In this document: positions 22,415 to 33,668 of the stretch, in pieces
How the letters are laid out: each line of letters begins with the position of its first letter
Numbering within the stretch: the first letter of the stretch is position 1
Source: Nephrocerus scutellatus
Taxonomy: Eukaryota > Arthropoda > Insecta > Diptera > Pipunculidae
Assembly: GCA_947095585.1 (NCBI GenBank)
Contig: OX352761.1
Span: 49,526,019 to 49,590,018, forward strand
DNA length: 64,000 bases
Direction of reading: 5' to 3'
Notes under the pieces: generated by a model
The model's input: only the letters and a program-made list of their open reading frames with translations
Databases searched by the model: none
What the model was told of the DNA's origin: nothing
Made by a program: the position numbers and the translations under genes

Positions 22415-23667
22415 ATGGGGAAAAAAGCAAAAAGGAAGGAAAAAGTAAACGAGGTCTTGTCCTTAATTAAGGAACAAGTAACCAACCATGGTGGGGATTT
22501 CCTCTTGTCGTTGTACCGAAGGCTGGATGAAGTGAACCAGCTGTGCGATTCAGCGATTTCAGAGGAGGAAACCATGAGCGTTGTCGAGGAATCGGATACT
22601 GAAGTGTCCGAATCCAGCAGTGGTGACTCCAGCGACGAAGACAGTCGCAAAGCTTGGTCTTCTCCCGAAACCATGCCCGCAAAGGCAAAAAAAAGGAGGT
22701 TGTCTGGAAATTCCAGACCATCATCACCACCAATATCATCTTCTCCTGGAGTGGCTGCTGTTGATAAAAAAATTGCTGTTGATAAAACAGCTTTATCAAA
22801 AGAGTCCCAAAAGGTCTCAAATAAGAAGGCACCACCACCAGTCGCTCCATCAAGCCAAAAATCCCAAACTACGGGACCAACATCAAAACCTTTTTCAATG
22901 CCGCCAATAGTCTGCTTCAGACTAAACGTCGCTCAACTATCAAAGTTCACGAAGAGCGCCAACATTAGTTGCAGAATTCGCAACATCAACAGCAACAAAT
23001 CAGTCGTTACGGCCATGAACAGAGATGGCCATCAGCTAATTCGGTCTGGGGAAAACTAAAATCGGCGGGCATTACTCAATGCAGAAACTGCCAAAAATTT
23101 GGACATGTCGCAAGTAATTGCGGCATGAAATACAGATGCGTCAAGTGCAAAGATGAGCACTTGCCTGGCCAATGCCCAAGAAATGCAGACAATATAAAAG
23201 ACGACAACGTTTTCTGCACAAACTGCCAGAAAAATGGACATCCGGCAAACTATAAAGGATGTCCAAAATATAAGGAAAAGATGGCTGAAAAGCTTAAAAC
23301 CGCACAAAAGAAGAAGGAACAACATAAATTCGCCCAGATGTCTGCTTCAAAAGCCATAGTAAAGGGAGTAAGTTTTGCTAGTATAGCTGCTATGGGGACT
23401 TCCAGCAAGCCAGCAACGATCAGCAAGCCTCTAACAAGCAGCCATGCAGCATCAAACAGCAAACCAATAAAAAAGCCAGCCGTTAAACCTGTACCATCTA
23501 CCGGAAAATCCAACATCTTCGACGATACGGAAAGGCTATTTGGAGCTGACCTCTTTACAATTTTACAGAAGGCAAGAGAAGTCGTGCCTGCTAATTATAG
23601 CAGTCTTGATGACAGGTCCAAAACAACCGTTTTGGGTCGACTTATTTGTGAATTATGTTCACAATAA
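22415..23667 (+). pseudogene. J1 copy D ORF1, internal deletion
   Basis: Open from ATG 22415 to the stop at 23057-23059. Relative to copies A and C about 275 bases are missing after HQLIRS (near 23046), removing the PRE/C2HC-like region and shifting the frame. The knuckle part remains open afterwards (CRNCQKFGHVASNC at about 23085; CVKCKDEHLPGQC; CTNCQKNGHPANYKGC) to 23667. The deletion is private to copy D, so it happened after the A and C units had been copied, or those units came from a different parent. Confidence 0.85.
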
Positions 23668-26558
23668 GCAGTATAAGTATATTCTCATATAATGTAAATT
23701 CCATTTATTCGTTAGCTAGGCGTATCACACTAACATTATTTATTAAAACTAATAAACCTGACATTCTTCTTTTACAGGAAACAAATCTCACTGGGAGAAA
23801 TCCGTTCAGTCCAGACAGATACAATATCCACAGGGTCGACAAAGGCAGTGGACGCTCTGGGACGGCGGTCCTTATCAGGAACACTATGGCAGGCGAAAAG
23901 GTGCAAATCAGTGGTCTACGTAGCATGGAAGCAACAGCTGTCAGCATTAAAGTCAACGAAGTGGAGACCTTGCTGGTGATATTGGTGTACAATCACTGTA
24001 ACGCAACGAGGGAAGACATCCAACGGGATTTGCAAACTGTCTGCAACACCTCCTCTAGACACACATACTGTGTTGTTGGAGGTGATTTTAATGCTAGACA
24101 TACTCGATGACAGGACGAAGTGTGCAATCACAAAGGAAGGGCCATTACAGACTGGATGGACTCAAATCCGCATCAGCACACGATGGCTATAGTTTCACAG
24201 CCCCGGAAGACGTACCCTCGGACACCGTCAACTTTGGATTTCTTTCTGGCAACCACAAATTTCTTAAATATTCTCCCAGAATTAAGAAATTATTCCTGCT
24301 TGGCGCATAATAGCGACTCGGATCATATGGCCATAGAGCTTCGAGTGAGGCTGAACCAGCGAATTGTGCAAGTCATCCCAACACCTGAACTTCACATCAA
24401 CTTCAAGAAAATAAACTGGAACCGGTTTAGATCAGAAGTTGAAGCTGAACTTCCTATTCCAGCGGCTTGCAGAAATCTGGAGAATACAGAAATTGATGAT
24501 GCTATCAGAAATTTTGAGATTACAGTGAATTCAGCCATTAATCGGCAGAAAACAATTCGCACTAGCAGGGATCGCTTCCAACACTTGCCTGAGCATATAC
24601 AGGCCATATATGCTCACAAGCAACGGCTTAGGAAACGCCTTCAGAGAATCTTCAATAGGACACTTAACACAGTCAACGACGAATACCTGTCTGTACTTTC
24701 GCAACTGCGTTGTACAGTTAACATGTGTCGTGAAGCTGTGCGGAGGTTTCAGGAAGATGAACTGACCAAACGGCTCCAGGACATCAAACCAGGCCCTGAT
24801 GCTTTTAGGAAGCTGAACTCTCTGGTTGGAAAGCGTATTTCCATTCCAGAGATTATCACCATTGAAGATCGAACAGTATCCAGCGCTGCTGAGAAAGCGG
24901 AAGCCTTTGCCTGCCATTTTGAAAGGAGCTTTACGGACCGACCACCAACGCATCTTCCAGATTTCTTGGAAGAGGTTGAAAGTCTTGTGGAAGACACCAC
25001 TTCTCCAGGAAATACTATAGTGCAGTTCAGTGAAGAAAATCGCGCCAACGCACCCGTAGATGTCGATATGTTTACCGGAACAGCTGTTGTCAATGATTTG
25101 ATTATGAGTGGAATCTCAAAAAAATCATCAGGCACAGATGGGATTTCTAACTTTTTGCTTAAAAAGTTACCGGGTATGGCAATTTTGATGTTAACCATCA
25201 TTTTCAACAATTGCCTAAACAATGGCTACTTTCCGGACAACTGGAAGGTGGCCAAGGTAGTACCAGTACCCAAGAAAACCGACCGCTCCAGCGTTACTGG
25301 TTACCGTCCAATAGCTTTACTGTGTTGTATCAGTAAAGTATTGGAATCATTGATCCGTAAAAAGATCAATACGTTTTGTACGGAAAGAAATCTTATTCCT
25401 TCCTTTCAGTACGGTTTCCGAGAAAAGCACTCTACGCTGCACCCTCTGCTGAAGCTTCACAGTGACGTCACTAAAGGACTGAACGTCAAAAGTAGTACAG
25501 TGGCCTGTTTGCTAGACATCGAAAAAGCTTTCGATAGTGTCTGGATAAACGGGCTACTGTACAAGCTTATTAGTTTTGGTTTCCCCAATTATATTGTAAA
25601 AATAATTAAAAATTTTCTTTTTAACAGGGTCTTCTTTGTACAGGTGTACGACCGCCCATCGACAAGGAAAAGGATCAAAGCCGGAGTTCCTCAAGGTTCC
25701 AGACTTGGACCAATCCTTTATAGCATCTTCACGGCGGATCAACCCACAAATACAGCCGGAACAAGGACTATGCTCTTCGCGGATGACTCCATAACGTATG
25801 CAGTTTCCCGCTCTCCCGAGATAGCTGCCCGAAGAGTGGAGGAACACCTCAGAAATCTTTGGGACTACTACCTGAAGTGGGGACTAAAGATCAACGCCAA
25901 TAAAACGGAACTCATCTGCTTCCGAGTACCAGCAACCGAAACAAGGATAAAAAAAATCGCAAGCCGGTGCAGAGCCTTAAAAATCACCCTTCCGGATAAC
26001 ACAACAATAAACACCAAGTCAGAGACTAAGTACCTGGGAATCAACTTTACTGAGAGGCTCAAGTTTAACTCTCACATCGACAAAACAATGAAAAAAGCGA
26101 ACCACGCTTTTCATTTGGTGCACCCGCTACTTAAAAGACGAAACGGTCTGTCCAACAACACCAGGCTGCTTATCTACAAGCAACTCATCAGGCCAGTGAT
26201 AACCTATGGCTACCCCATATGGTTCACCGTCTCACCAACAACGATGAAGAAGATCTCCCTATTTGAAAGGAAGGTACTTAGGATCTGTACAGGACTCTGG
26301 AGGGTGCCAAACAGCTATAAGTTTGTGTCGACTGCAAGACTTTACGAAGCAGCTGGTCTGCTGCCAATAACCGACCACTTGTTCCAAATGGCGAGGAAAT
26401 TCGTCGACGCATTGGAAACACATCCAAGTCCTGAGATGCAAGGACTGCGAATCGAGGAAATCGAGCCAAGTCACCGGTACATACACATAAGAGGATTCAC
26501 TGATGCTAGATTCGATGACTTCTACGAGAAGGCGGGCAACCAATATTACAGAGGCTGA
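23655..26558 (+). pseudogene. J1 copy D ORF2 (endonuclease-reverse transcriptase), one in-frame stop
   Basis: About 967 codons in one frame, interrupted only by TGA at 24108-24110 just after GGDFNARHTR. The N-terminal APE endonuclease has LLLQETNLTGRN and GGDFNARH, and later STLDFFLATTNF plus NSDSDHMAI. The reverse transcriptase has YRPIALLCCISKVLESLI, YGFREKHSTLHPL, LLDIEKAFDSVW, AGVPQGSRLGPIL and the catalytic box LFADDS. A C-terminal region ends RYIHIRGFTDARFDDFYEK. The ORF2 ATG overlaps the ORF1 stop by 13 bases. It would nick DNA and copy LINE RNA at the nick. The tryptophan expected after the endonuclease motif makes TGG-to-TGA the likely change. Confidence 0.92.
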
Positions 26559-26850
26559 AGTTCGCCCTGTTTATACGCCGCTTAATATTTTTCATTCTTA
26601 TTTTATTTTAAAATTATTGTTTAAAATTTAATTACCTTAAAAATTAACATGTAGTAGATTAAGTAGTAAAAAATATTGTTTAAAAATAAACAATACCAAA
26701 AAAAGACAATGTAAATACGTCGGGCCCCTATTGTTGAGCCGACACATATTAATATTATTTATAAGTTTAGTTTTAAATCAAAATTGTATATTACTTTAAT
26801 GTTTAATAAAAAATATCTTAATCTAAAAAAAAAAAAAAACTATATCCCGG

Positions 26851-26907
26851 TTGTTGCCGTCTATAATAAACTGGCACTGAACTGCTACTAGGTCCCAGGT
26901 TATATAT
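26851..26907. other. Linker between Gypsy-1 flank and Gypsy-2 LTR
   Basis: Short sequence starting tgttgccgtctataataaac that is repeated at about 31913-31969. It ends with atat, the first copy of the Gypsy-2 target duplication. In copy E it is contiguous with the Gypsy-1 flank; in D it is separated from it by J1. Confidence 0.7.
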
Positions 26908-27120
26908 TGTAAGAATGCAAATCGTGGGTTGGCATCGCGGCGACCAAGTCTGACAATGACAGCTTCGATACTCGAGAGGGGGCTGCTATATATATATTTT
27001 TTACTAAAAAAAGAACAAAGAAGATTATTAGAATTACAATTGTTATTTACGACTTCGATTTGTTTTACAAAATAAATGGTGTATTACAACAGTTGAGTTT
27101 AAAATAAATGCTATATTACA
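26908..27120 (+). repeat. Gypsy-2 5' LTR, copy F1
   Basis: A 213-base LTR beginning tgtaagaatgcaaatcgtgg and ending gctatattaca, with TG...CA ends. It contains a long AT run (ctatatatatatttttt) that may act as a TATA region. It is repeated as the 5' LTR of F2 (31970-32170) and, split in two, as the 3' LTR of F2 (36543-36647 plus 37549-37664). The preceding atat is the target duplication. Confidence 0.85.
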
Positions 27121-27206
27121 ACTCAGATGTGGGGTACAACCGTATCAAATAAATACTTTTGAAAAAATCGTAATTTTTAATATTCTTCTTGTGACGCCAT
27201 TTTGCA

Positions 27207-28698
27207 ATGCCGAAAATAATTAAAAATAAAAAGGAGGAAATTGTGACTGAATCCGAAAACAAGGATGAGCTGGCCGAATTGGATGAGACAGTCATAAGTG
27301 TTCATCAAGCCGATCAACGAATCATTGTGGATGAACGAGCAGATTATGTTGAGCGCAATGAGAGTTTGTTGCGTCAGATTGAGATGTTGTAGCGTGAAAA
27401 GGAGTTGTTGTTGCTGCAGCGTCAAGTGGAACAGCTGCGTGAAAGTGTTCCAGCATATACAAACGATGGTTTCATTAACATAAATGATACAGCTAACCAA
27501 TCGAGTCTTGGGGCTGTTGGTGGCACTAGGCTGGATTTTGGTGACGTTGAACGTGCACTCCCAAATTTTCAGGCGACGATCCTGCGCATGATGTGGATGA
27601 ATTTTTTCGAGAGTTCGAGGAAATAATGACGATGACTGGTGCTTCAGACACTTTAAACTTCTGAGCCTTCGACGTTCACTACCAAATGCTGCCAAATCTT
27701 TACTTGAAGCTAAACCGTCTGTCAATTACAATGAATTAAAATCGATGTTGATCAACGAATTCGCAACAGCAACGACACGTAAAGATATTTATCGTCTTTT
27801 ATGCAATACTAAGTAGGAACGCAACGAGGAAACAATGCATAATTATCGCTTACGTATGCGAACCATTGCTAAGAGAGGCGGTGTTCCAGGTGAATTAGTC
27901 GGCATCATTGTCGATGGACTTCGTATTCTGCGGGCTGCAGCTTATATCTTACTGGGTACTAGAACAATGGACGATTTGAAGGACCTAATGAATTTGCACG
28001 AAACTCGTCTGATCGATGCTGCCAACACTATGACTGCGATGTCTGCTGACAAAAATCGTATGAATGCCAAAGCTTACACTCAAGCCCCTTCCGCATCCGC
28101 CAATTCCATGCAACCGAGATGTTTCAACTGCTCACGAATGGGACATATGAAGCCACAATGTCCATATCCAAAGCGACCAGCCGGTTCCTGCTTCAAGTGC
28201 TGGCAAATGGGACATGTATTGCGCAATTGTCCAAACCCTCGAAAGCAACTTTTTGAGATGCAAACAGCAATTCCTGCCGTCATTTCTACTGCTTCTACGC
28301 TAACTGCCCTTTCAGCCCAGGCTGCTGCTGTTACTGCTGAGGATGAAATCGGGGATGAAATGTATCGCCATTTCGAGGCAATGAATTTGGTGAGTGTGTT
28401 TTTTTATGGTGTATCAGTTCAGAGCACAAAACTTACAAAAATTATTTCTCTCTTCGATACCGGCAGTCCAATTAGCTTCATTAAAAGATCCCAAGTACCA
28501 CTCCAATTGTCCAATAAAACATTTCAAACTGAATTCAGCGGCATCGGTGGACAAAAGATTAAAACATATGGATGTGTTAAATGTTTTTTTATTTTTAACG
28601 ATCGAAAAACGAATTTAAACTTGACCGTCGTACCCGACGATACTATGTTATTTCCACTAATACTTGGAAAAGACTTTTTGCATACGTTTAACAAATAA
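27207..28698 (+). pseudogene. Gypsy-2 F1 gag-protease, multiple breaks
   Basis: Starts MPKIIKNKKEEIV with a coiled-coil-like charged segment. A TAG at 27390 (TGG or GAG in F2 context) is private to F1. The frame shifts near 27575. Capsid-like sequence (RSLPNAAKSLL, YNELKSMLINEFA) is followed by a TAG after CNTK. From 27835 to 28698 one frame holds two zinc knuckles (CFNCSRMGHMKPQC and CFKCWQMGHVLRNC) and the protease active site SLFDTGSPISF. The protease C-terminal flap and ILGKDFL are readable. A ~10-base deletion near 28680 ends the frame early. Confidence 0.82.
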
Positions 28699-30066
28699 GA
28701 AAATTTTGTACTCAAAAGAGAAGTTACTGAAAATAAAAGAAAATTTATATGATAGATTTCAAAAGAACCAGCGTTTTTGTGCTTTGAACCTTGATACCAC
28801 CATTTCCATTCTGAAAAAATTTAACCTACTGTCGCCAACGAAAGAAACAAAAGATATTAAAAAAGACGAGACTTCCGAGATGCTTTGCCCATGCGAAACT
28901 TTTACAACTTCCGAAATTCCTGAAACTTCCGAGACAAAACCAGACGAGTATAATGATGAGTTGAATGAGATATTTAGTATTGATTGTTCTGATGGCATGT
29001 TTGAGTTTGATGTTGGACAGCAATTGAGTATATTGGAAAAACAAAAGGTGATGCAACTGGTCGAAGATGAATACTCGAGCGCCGCAATGCCCGTTGTTCC
29101 ATATGAGTATGAATAGAACATACACTTAACAACTGATATTCCATTTTACTGCGCACCGAGACGATTGTCTTTTTACGAGAAGAGTGAAGTTTCCAAAATT
29201 ATTGATGAGCTATTGAGTGATGGAATTATTAGACAAAGCAATTCACCATATGCATCAGCTATCGTGTTGGTATAAAAGAAAAACGGTGAAAACAGGATGT
29301 GTATTGACTATCGTGGATTGAACAAAATTAGAGTCCGAGACAATTATCCGCTGCCGCTGATCGAAGATTGTAGGGATAGAAGAATCATCTATCAAATATA
29401 CATCATTTGTGACACCAACTGGACAATACGAATATCTAAAAATGCCATCTGGTCTGAAAAATGCACCAGCTGTTTTTCAACGATTTGTGAATAATATATT
29501 TACTGATTTGATTACCGAACGCAAAATTGTTATATATATGAATGACATTTTGATAGCGACTACTGACTATGAGACGCATAATGATATGTTGAAAATCGTT
29601 TTGCAGCGATTACATTACAGAGGATTGAAATTAAATTTGAAAAAATGCCGATTTTGTTACGATAAGATTGATTACCTCGGTTATGAGGTTGATACTCACG
29701 GGATTAGGCTGAGTCGGTCTCATGTTGAAGCAATTAAAAAATATCCAATTCCAACTAATGTTAGGGAATTACAGGCCTGTTTGGGCTTATTCTCATATTT
29801 TCGACGATTTGTACCAGCCTTTTCAAAAATTGCAGCTCTTATGCAAAAGCAGGATGACGGACGATTTCATCCTGTGGCATTTTATTCCAAAACCACAACT
29901 GAGGCCGAATCTCGTTATCACAGCTTCGAGTTAGAAACACTAGCTATAATATATGCGTTAAGGAGATTTCGCGTATATTTGGAAGGAATACACTTCCGAA
30001 TAGTGACCGACTGTAATTCATTGACGATGACGTTTGCTAAACGACAGTTTAGCGCTCGATGGGCGC
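28699..30066 (+). pseudogene. Gypsy-2 F1 pol remnant
   Basis: An acidic connector is followed by RT motifs: SPYASAIVLV, CIDYRGLNKIRVRDNYPLP and then, after a deletion that removes the first catalytic aspartate region, PTGQYEYLKMPSGLKNAPAV. The catalytic box reads YMND instead of the YMDD of F2. Stop codons occur near 29115 and 29274. A further deletion of about 220 bases relative to F2 joins FSKIA to LMQKQDDGRFHPVAFYSK of RNase H. It ends in RNase H (AKRQFSARWAL) at the breakpoint. Confidence 0.82.
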
Positions 30067-31558
30067 TTCTTCTTCTATTAAGGGTCGTATCGCATATGCT
30101 ACTGCCCAAGGCTTAACGAAAATCGGCGTCGTACCTTCACGAAGTTTTAGAATTCCCTTAATATTAGGAATCGTTCCAATTTTTGATTCAAAAATTTCTC
30201 TGTGATTTTCAAAAATTTGCTGCATCATCAAAGTAAAATCTCGATCTGTAAATGTATCAACTGAATTAATTTGTAAAAGGCCAAGTGCATTTACCCATTC
30301 TCTTCCCAATAATGTATCGAACGGTTCTTTTACAATGTATAGGTCGTACATTACATTCCGTTGCTCGTATTCGACGAACACTTCAGACTTACCGAATGCA
30401 GGAAAAGTGTTATTATTGTATGTTTAAGCATTATTTTTGTTGGTACAATTTTTGCGTTTGGCCCGTGGGCAGTGAAAGTGTCATAACTCATGACAGATAT
30501 CGCTGCTCCGGTGTCAAATTCCATTGTAATATCTTTATGATTAATTTTTAGGGTTATGTAGTACTTCCCACCTTGTATATTAAATTTTCGATTTTTCTTA
30601 ATGGAACATGTGCTTCGATTATTTTCTTTGGCAAAATTAAGCACGTTTAACTCAAACGGCCTATGATTATCTTCTTGACTTTCTTCATAATCAGCTTGTG
30701 TGACTTGCAGTGTATTAGTCTCTCGATGAATTGATTGTGATCGCATGCACACTGAAGCCACATGGCCACGATTTCTGAACTTTTTGCAATATAGATTTGT
30801 TGCTCGACATTTGTTTGCCAAATGGGTGTGCTTTCCACATCTTAAACATGCGAGTTTGTTGTTTCTTGAACTACTATTTGTAGATTTATTGCTATTAGCA
30901 TTTGTTCTAACTTTTGTTCGATTTAACCCTTTGGTCCGTACTTGATGAATATTCTGCATGTTGCGGCTTTAGGCGTTCGATGCTTCCATTGCAAGTGCAT
31001 TTTCGATCGTCTTCTTCAGCGTCATGTTTGGCTCCCGCAGAAGTCGTTCCTTATATCGGAATCCCTCAGTCCTCTCATGAATTGAGAACGCAAGTGTGTT
31101 TTTAATGTCGTCTTGCTGCGCGACTCACAAATAAAATTACAGTAGGCGCTCAACTTTTTCAGTTCTGCCAAATAGTTTGCTACCGATTCTCCTTCATGCT
31201 GTAATCTGAGCAGAAAATTGTGCTGTTCGGTGATTTCGTTGGGCCTCGGACTGAGGTGATCTTTTAACAGTTCCGTTAATTCCTCGTATGATTTAATACC
31301 TGGATCTTCGGGGGCTGTTAAATTCGATAGAAGCTGGTAGTATTTAGCACCAATACAATTTATTAATACTTGCCGCTTTTTTTTCGGATCGACAACATTT
31401 CGCAGCGCCAGATAATTTTCCAGCCTCTTAATGTAGTTTAGAAAAGGTTCCTCACTTTCGCTGAACGCTTCAAAATGTAAATTAGCAACACCGGATGCCG
31501 GTTGTAGGTTTTGTAGTGCATTTGTCAATGCTTGAAATAATTGCGTAGTTTCAGCCAT
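30067..31558 (-). pseudogene. Gypsy-1E gag-protease-RT remnant (best gag copy)
   Basis: Gag is open for 178 codons from 31558 (MAETTQLFQALTNALQNL ... SYEELTELLKDHLSPRPNE) because the T-run near 31377-31384 has one more base than in copies A, C and D. The frameshift before the nucleocapsid is still present. A nucleocapsid-protease frame runs 30959-30351 (CLRCGKHTHLANKC, EFDTGAAISV) and loses frame near 30424 through a one-base deletion. The RT start is at about 30290-30067. Confidence 0.82.
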
Positions 31559-31900
31559 CCTTAAAATTTTCCTTAATTTCCTATTATCCTCTATGATAAC
31601 CCTAATGTTGTAGAACGGAAGAAGAACACGCTGGACAGCAAAGAATGAATTTTATTTTCATATGTGTGGTTATGGTAATTAACAATAACGACTTAGAATA
31701 CATTCACAATAGCATTTGGTATATTTCTTTTCCATATCCAACTCATTTTCCGAAAGGTTACTTCAATAATAATAATATTCCATAACAAGTTATTACTCTC
31801 GGAACGTTTGCCAGGTATTCAAGAGAGGTGATCGACCAGTTTTTGTACCTCCGGGGGCAGAATTTCTTCTCTATCCCCGGCATAGTAGGCCGATGCAATC
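30067..31900 (-). mobile_element. Gypsy-1 copy E (partial), with unfilled J1 site
   Basis: Starts in the RT N-terminal region (cttcttctattaaggg) at a breakpoint different from that of A, B and D. It extends through protease, nucleocapsid and the best-preserved gag to the leader/LTR region. At 31889-31910 the flank reads straight through actatatcccggttgttgcc, which is the empty site for J1 copy D. Confidence 0.88.
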
Positions 31901-31969
31901 ACTATATCCCGGTTGTTGCCGTCTATAATAAACTGGCACTGAACTGCTTCTAGGTCCCAGGTTATATAT
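31559..31969 (-). repeat. Gypsy-1E leader/LTR region and linker to Gypsy-2
   Basis: Collinear with 1275-1655 and with 21808-22188 plus 26851-26907. It contains gttattactctcggaacg and the uninterrupted J1 target. Relative to the other copies a short segment near 31590 (after ctattatcctc) is deleted. It ends with atat before the Gypsy-2 LTR. Confidence 0.7.
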
Positions 31970-32256
31970 TGTAAGAATGCAAATCGTGGGTTGGCATCGC
32001 GGCGACCAAGTCTGACAATGACAGCTTCGATACTCGAGAGGGGGCTGCTATATATATATTTTTTACTAAAAAAAGAACAAAGAAGATTATTAGAATTACG
32101 ACTTCCGATTAGTTTTACAAAATAAATGGTGTATTACAACAGTTGAGTTTAAAATAAATGCTATATTACAACTCAGATGTGGGGTACAACCGTATCAAAT
32201 AAACACTTTTGAAAAAATCGTAATTTTTAATATTCTTCTTGTGACGCCATTTTGCA

Positions 32257-33668
32257 ATGCCGAAAATAATTAAAAATAAAAAGGAGGAAATTGTGACCGA
32301 ATCCGAAAACAAGGATGAGCTGGCCGAATTGGATGAGACAGTCATAAGTGTTCATCAAGCCGATCAACGAATCATTGTGGATGAACGAGCAGATTATGTT
32401 GAGCGCAATGAGAGTTTGTTGCGTCAGATTGAGATGTTGGAGCGTGAAAAGGAGTTGTTGTTGCTGCAGCGTCAAGTGGAACAGCTGCGTGAAAGTGTTC
32501 CAGCATATACAAACGATGGTTTCATTAACATAAATGATACAGCTAACCAATCGAGTCTTGGGGCTGTTGGTGGCACTAGGCTGGATTTTGGTGACGTTGA
32601 ACGTGCACTCCCAAATTTTCAGGCGACGATCCTGCGCATGACGTGGATGAATTTTTTCGAGAGTTCGAGGAAATAATGACGCTGACTGGTGCTTCAGACA
32701 CTTTTAAACTTCTGAGCCTTCGACGTTCACTACCAAATGCTGCCAAATCTTTACTTGAAGCTAAACCGTCTGTCAATTACAATGAATTAAAATCGATGTT
32801 GATCAACGAATTCGCAACAGCAACGACACGTAAAGATATTTATCGTCTTTTATGCAATACTAAGTAGGAACGCAACGAGGAAACAATGCATAATTATCGC
32901 TTACGTATGCGAACCATTGCTAAGAGAGGCGGTGTTCCAGGTGAATTAGTCGGCATCATTGTCGATGGACTTCGTATTCTGCGGGCTGCAGCTTATATCT
33001 TACTGGGTACTAGAACAATGGACGATTTGAAGGACCTAATGAATTTGCACGAAACTCGTCTGATCGATGCTGCCAACACTATGACTGCGATGTCTGCTGA
33101 CAAAAATCGTATGAATGCCAAAGCTTACACTCAAGCCCCTTCCGCATCCGCCAATTCCATGCAACCGAGATGTTTCAACTGCTCACGAATGGGACATATG
33201 AAGCCACAATGTCCATATCCAAAGCGACCAGCCGGTTCCTGCTTCAAGTGCTGGCAAATGGGACATGTATTGCGCAATTGTCCAAACCCTCGAAAGCAAC
33301 TTTTTGAGATGCAAACAGCAATTCCTGCCGTCATTTCTACTGCTTCTACGCTAACTGCCCTTTCAGCCCAGGCTGCTGCTGTTACTGCTGAGGATGAAAT
33401 CGGGGATGAAATGTATCGCCATTTCGAGGCAATGAATTTGGTGAGTGTGTTTTTTTATGGTGTATCAGTTCAGAGCACAAAACTTACAAAAATTATTTCT
33501 CTCTTCGATACCGGCAGTCCAATTAGCTTCATTAAGAGATCCCAAGTACCACTCCAATTGTCCAATAAAACATTTCAAACTGAATTCAGCGGCATCGGTG
33601 GACAAAAGATTAAAACATATGGATGTGTTAAATGTTTTTTATTTTTAACGATCGAAAAACGAATTTAA
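32257..33668 (+). pseudogene. Gypsy-2 F2 gag-protease
   Basis: Gag starts MPKIIKNKKEEIV. The charged N-terminal region (EMLEREKELLLLQRQVEQL) is predicted coiled-coil. The frame shifts at the same place as F1 (before DEFFREFEEIMTLTGAS) and has the same TAG after CNTK (32865-32867). The frame from 32886 has two zinc knuckles (CFNCSRMGHMKPQC, CFKCWQMGHVLRNC) and the protease motif LFDTGSPISF. A private one-base loss in the T-run near 33635 (six T versus seven in F1) breaks the protease. Confidence 0.85.

Larger units (their letters stand above)
22189..26838 (+). mobile_element. Jockey-clade LINE J1, copy D (full-length apart from an ORF1 deletion)
   Basis: Begins cagtcatcatcgagc and ends in a 14-base poly(A) at about 26825-26838. 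A perfect 13-base target duplication actatatcccggt flanks it (22176-22188; 26838-26850, sharing one A with the tail). This is the signature of target-primed reverse transcription and proves an independent insertion into Gypsy-1/linker sequence. The 3' UTR is about 270 bases. Copies A and C lack everything after their shared breakpoint. Confidence 0.95.
26908..30066 (+). mobile_element. Gypsy-2 LTR retrotransposon, copy F1 (3' truncated)
   Basis: Contains 5' LTR, gag, protease, RT and part of RNase H, then breaks at 30066/30067 into minus-strand Gypsy-1 copy E. It shares several disabling lesions with F2: a one-base loss in gag near the DDPAH segment, the stop codon after CNTK, and the same internal RT deletion. 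The two copies are therefore a duplication, not separate insertions. Confidence 0.88.

Noticed and set aside
24108..24110. Selenocysteine or programmed readthrough at the J1 TGA
   Set aside because: No supporting element seen; a TGG to TGA change spread by duplication is simpler.
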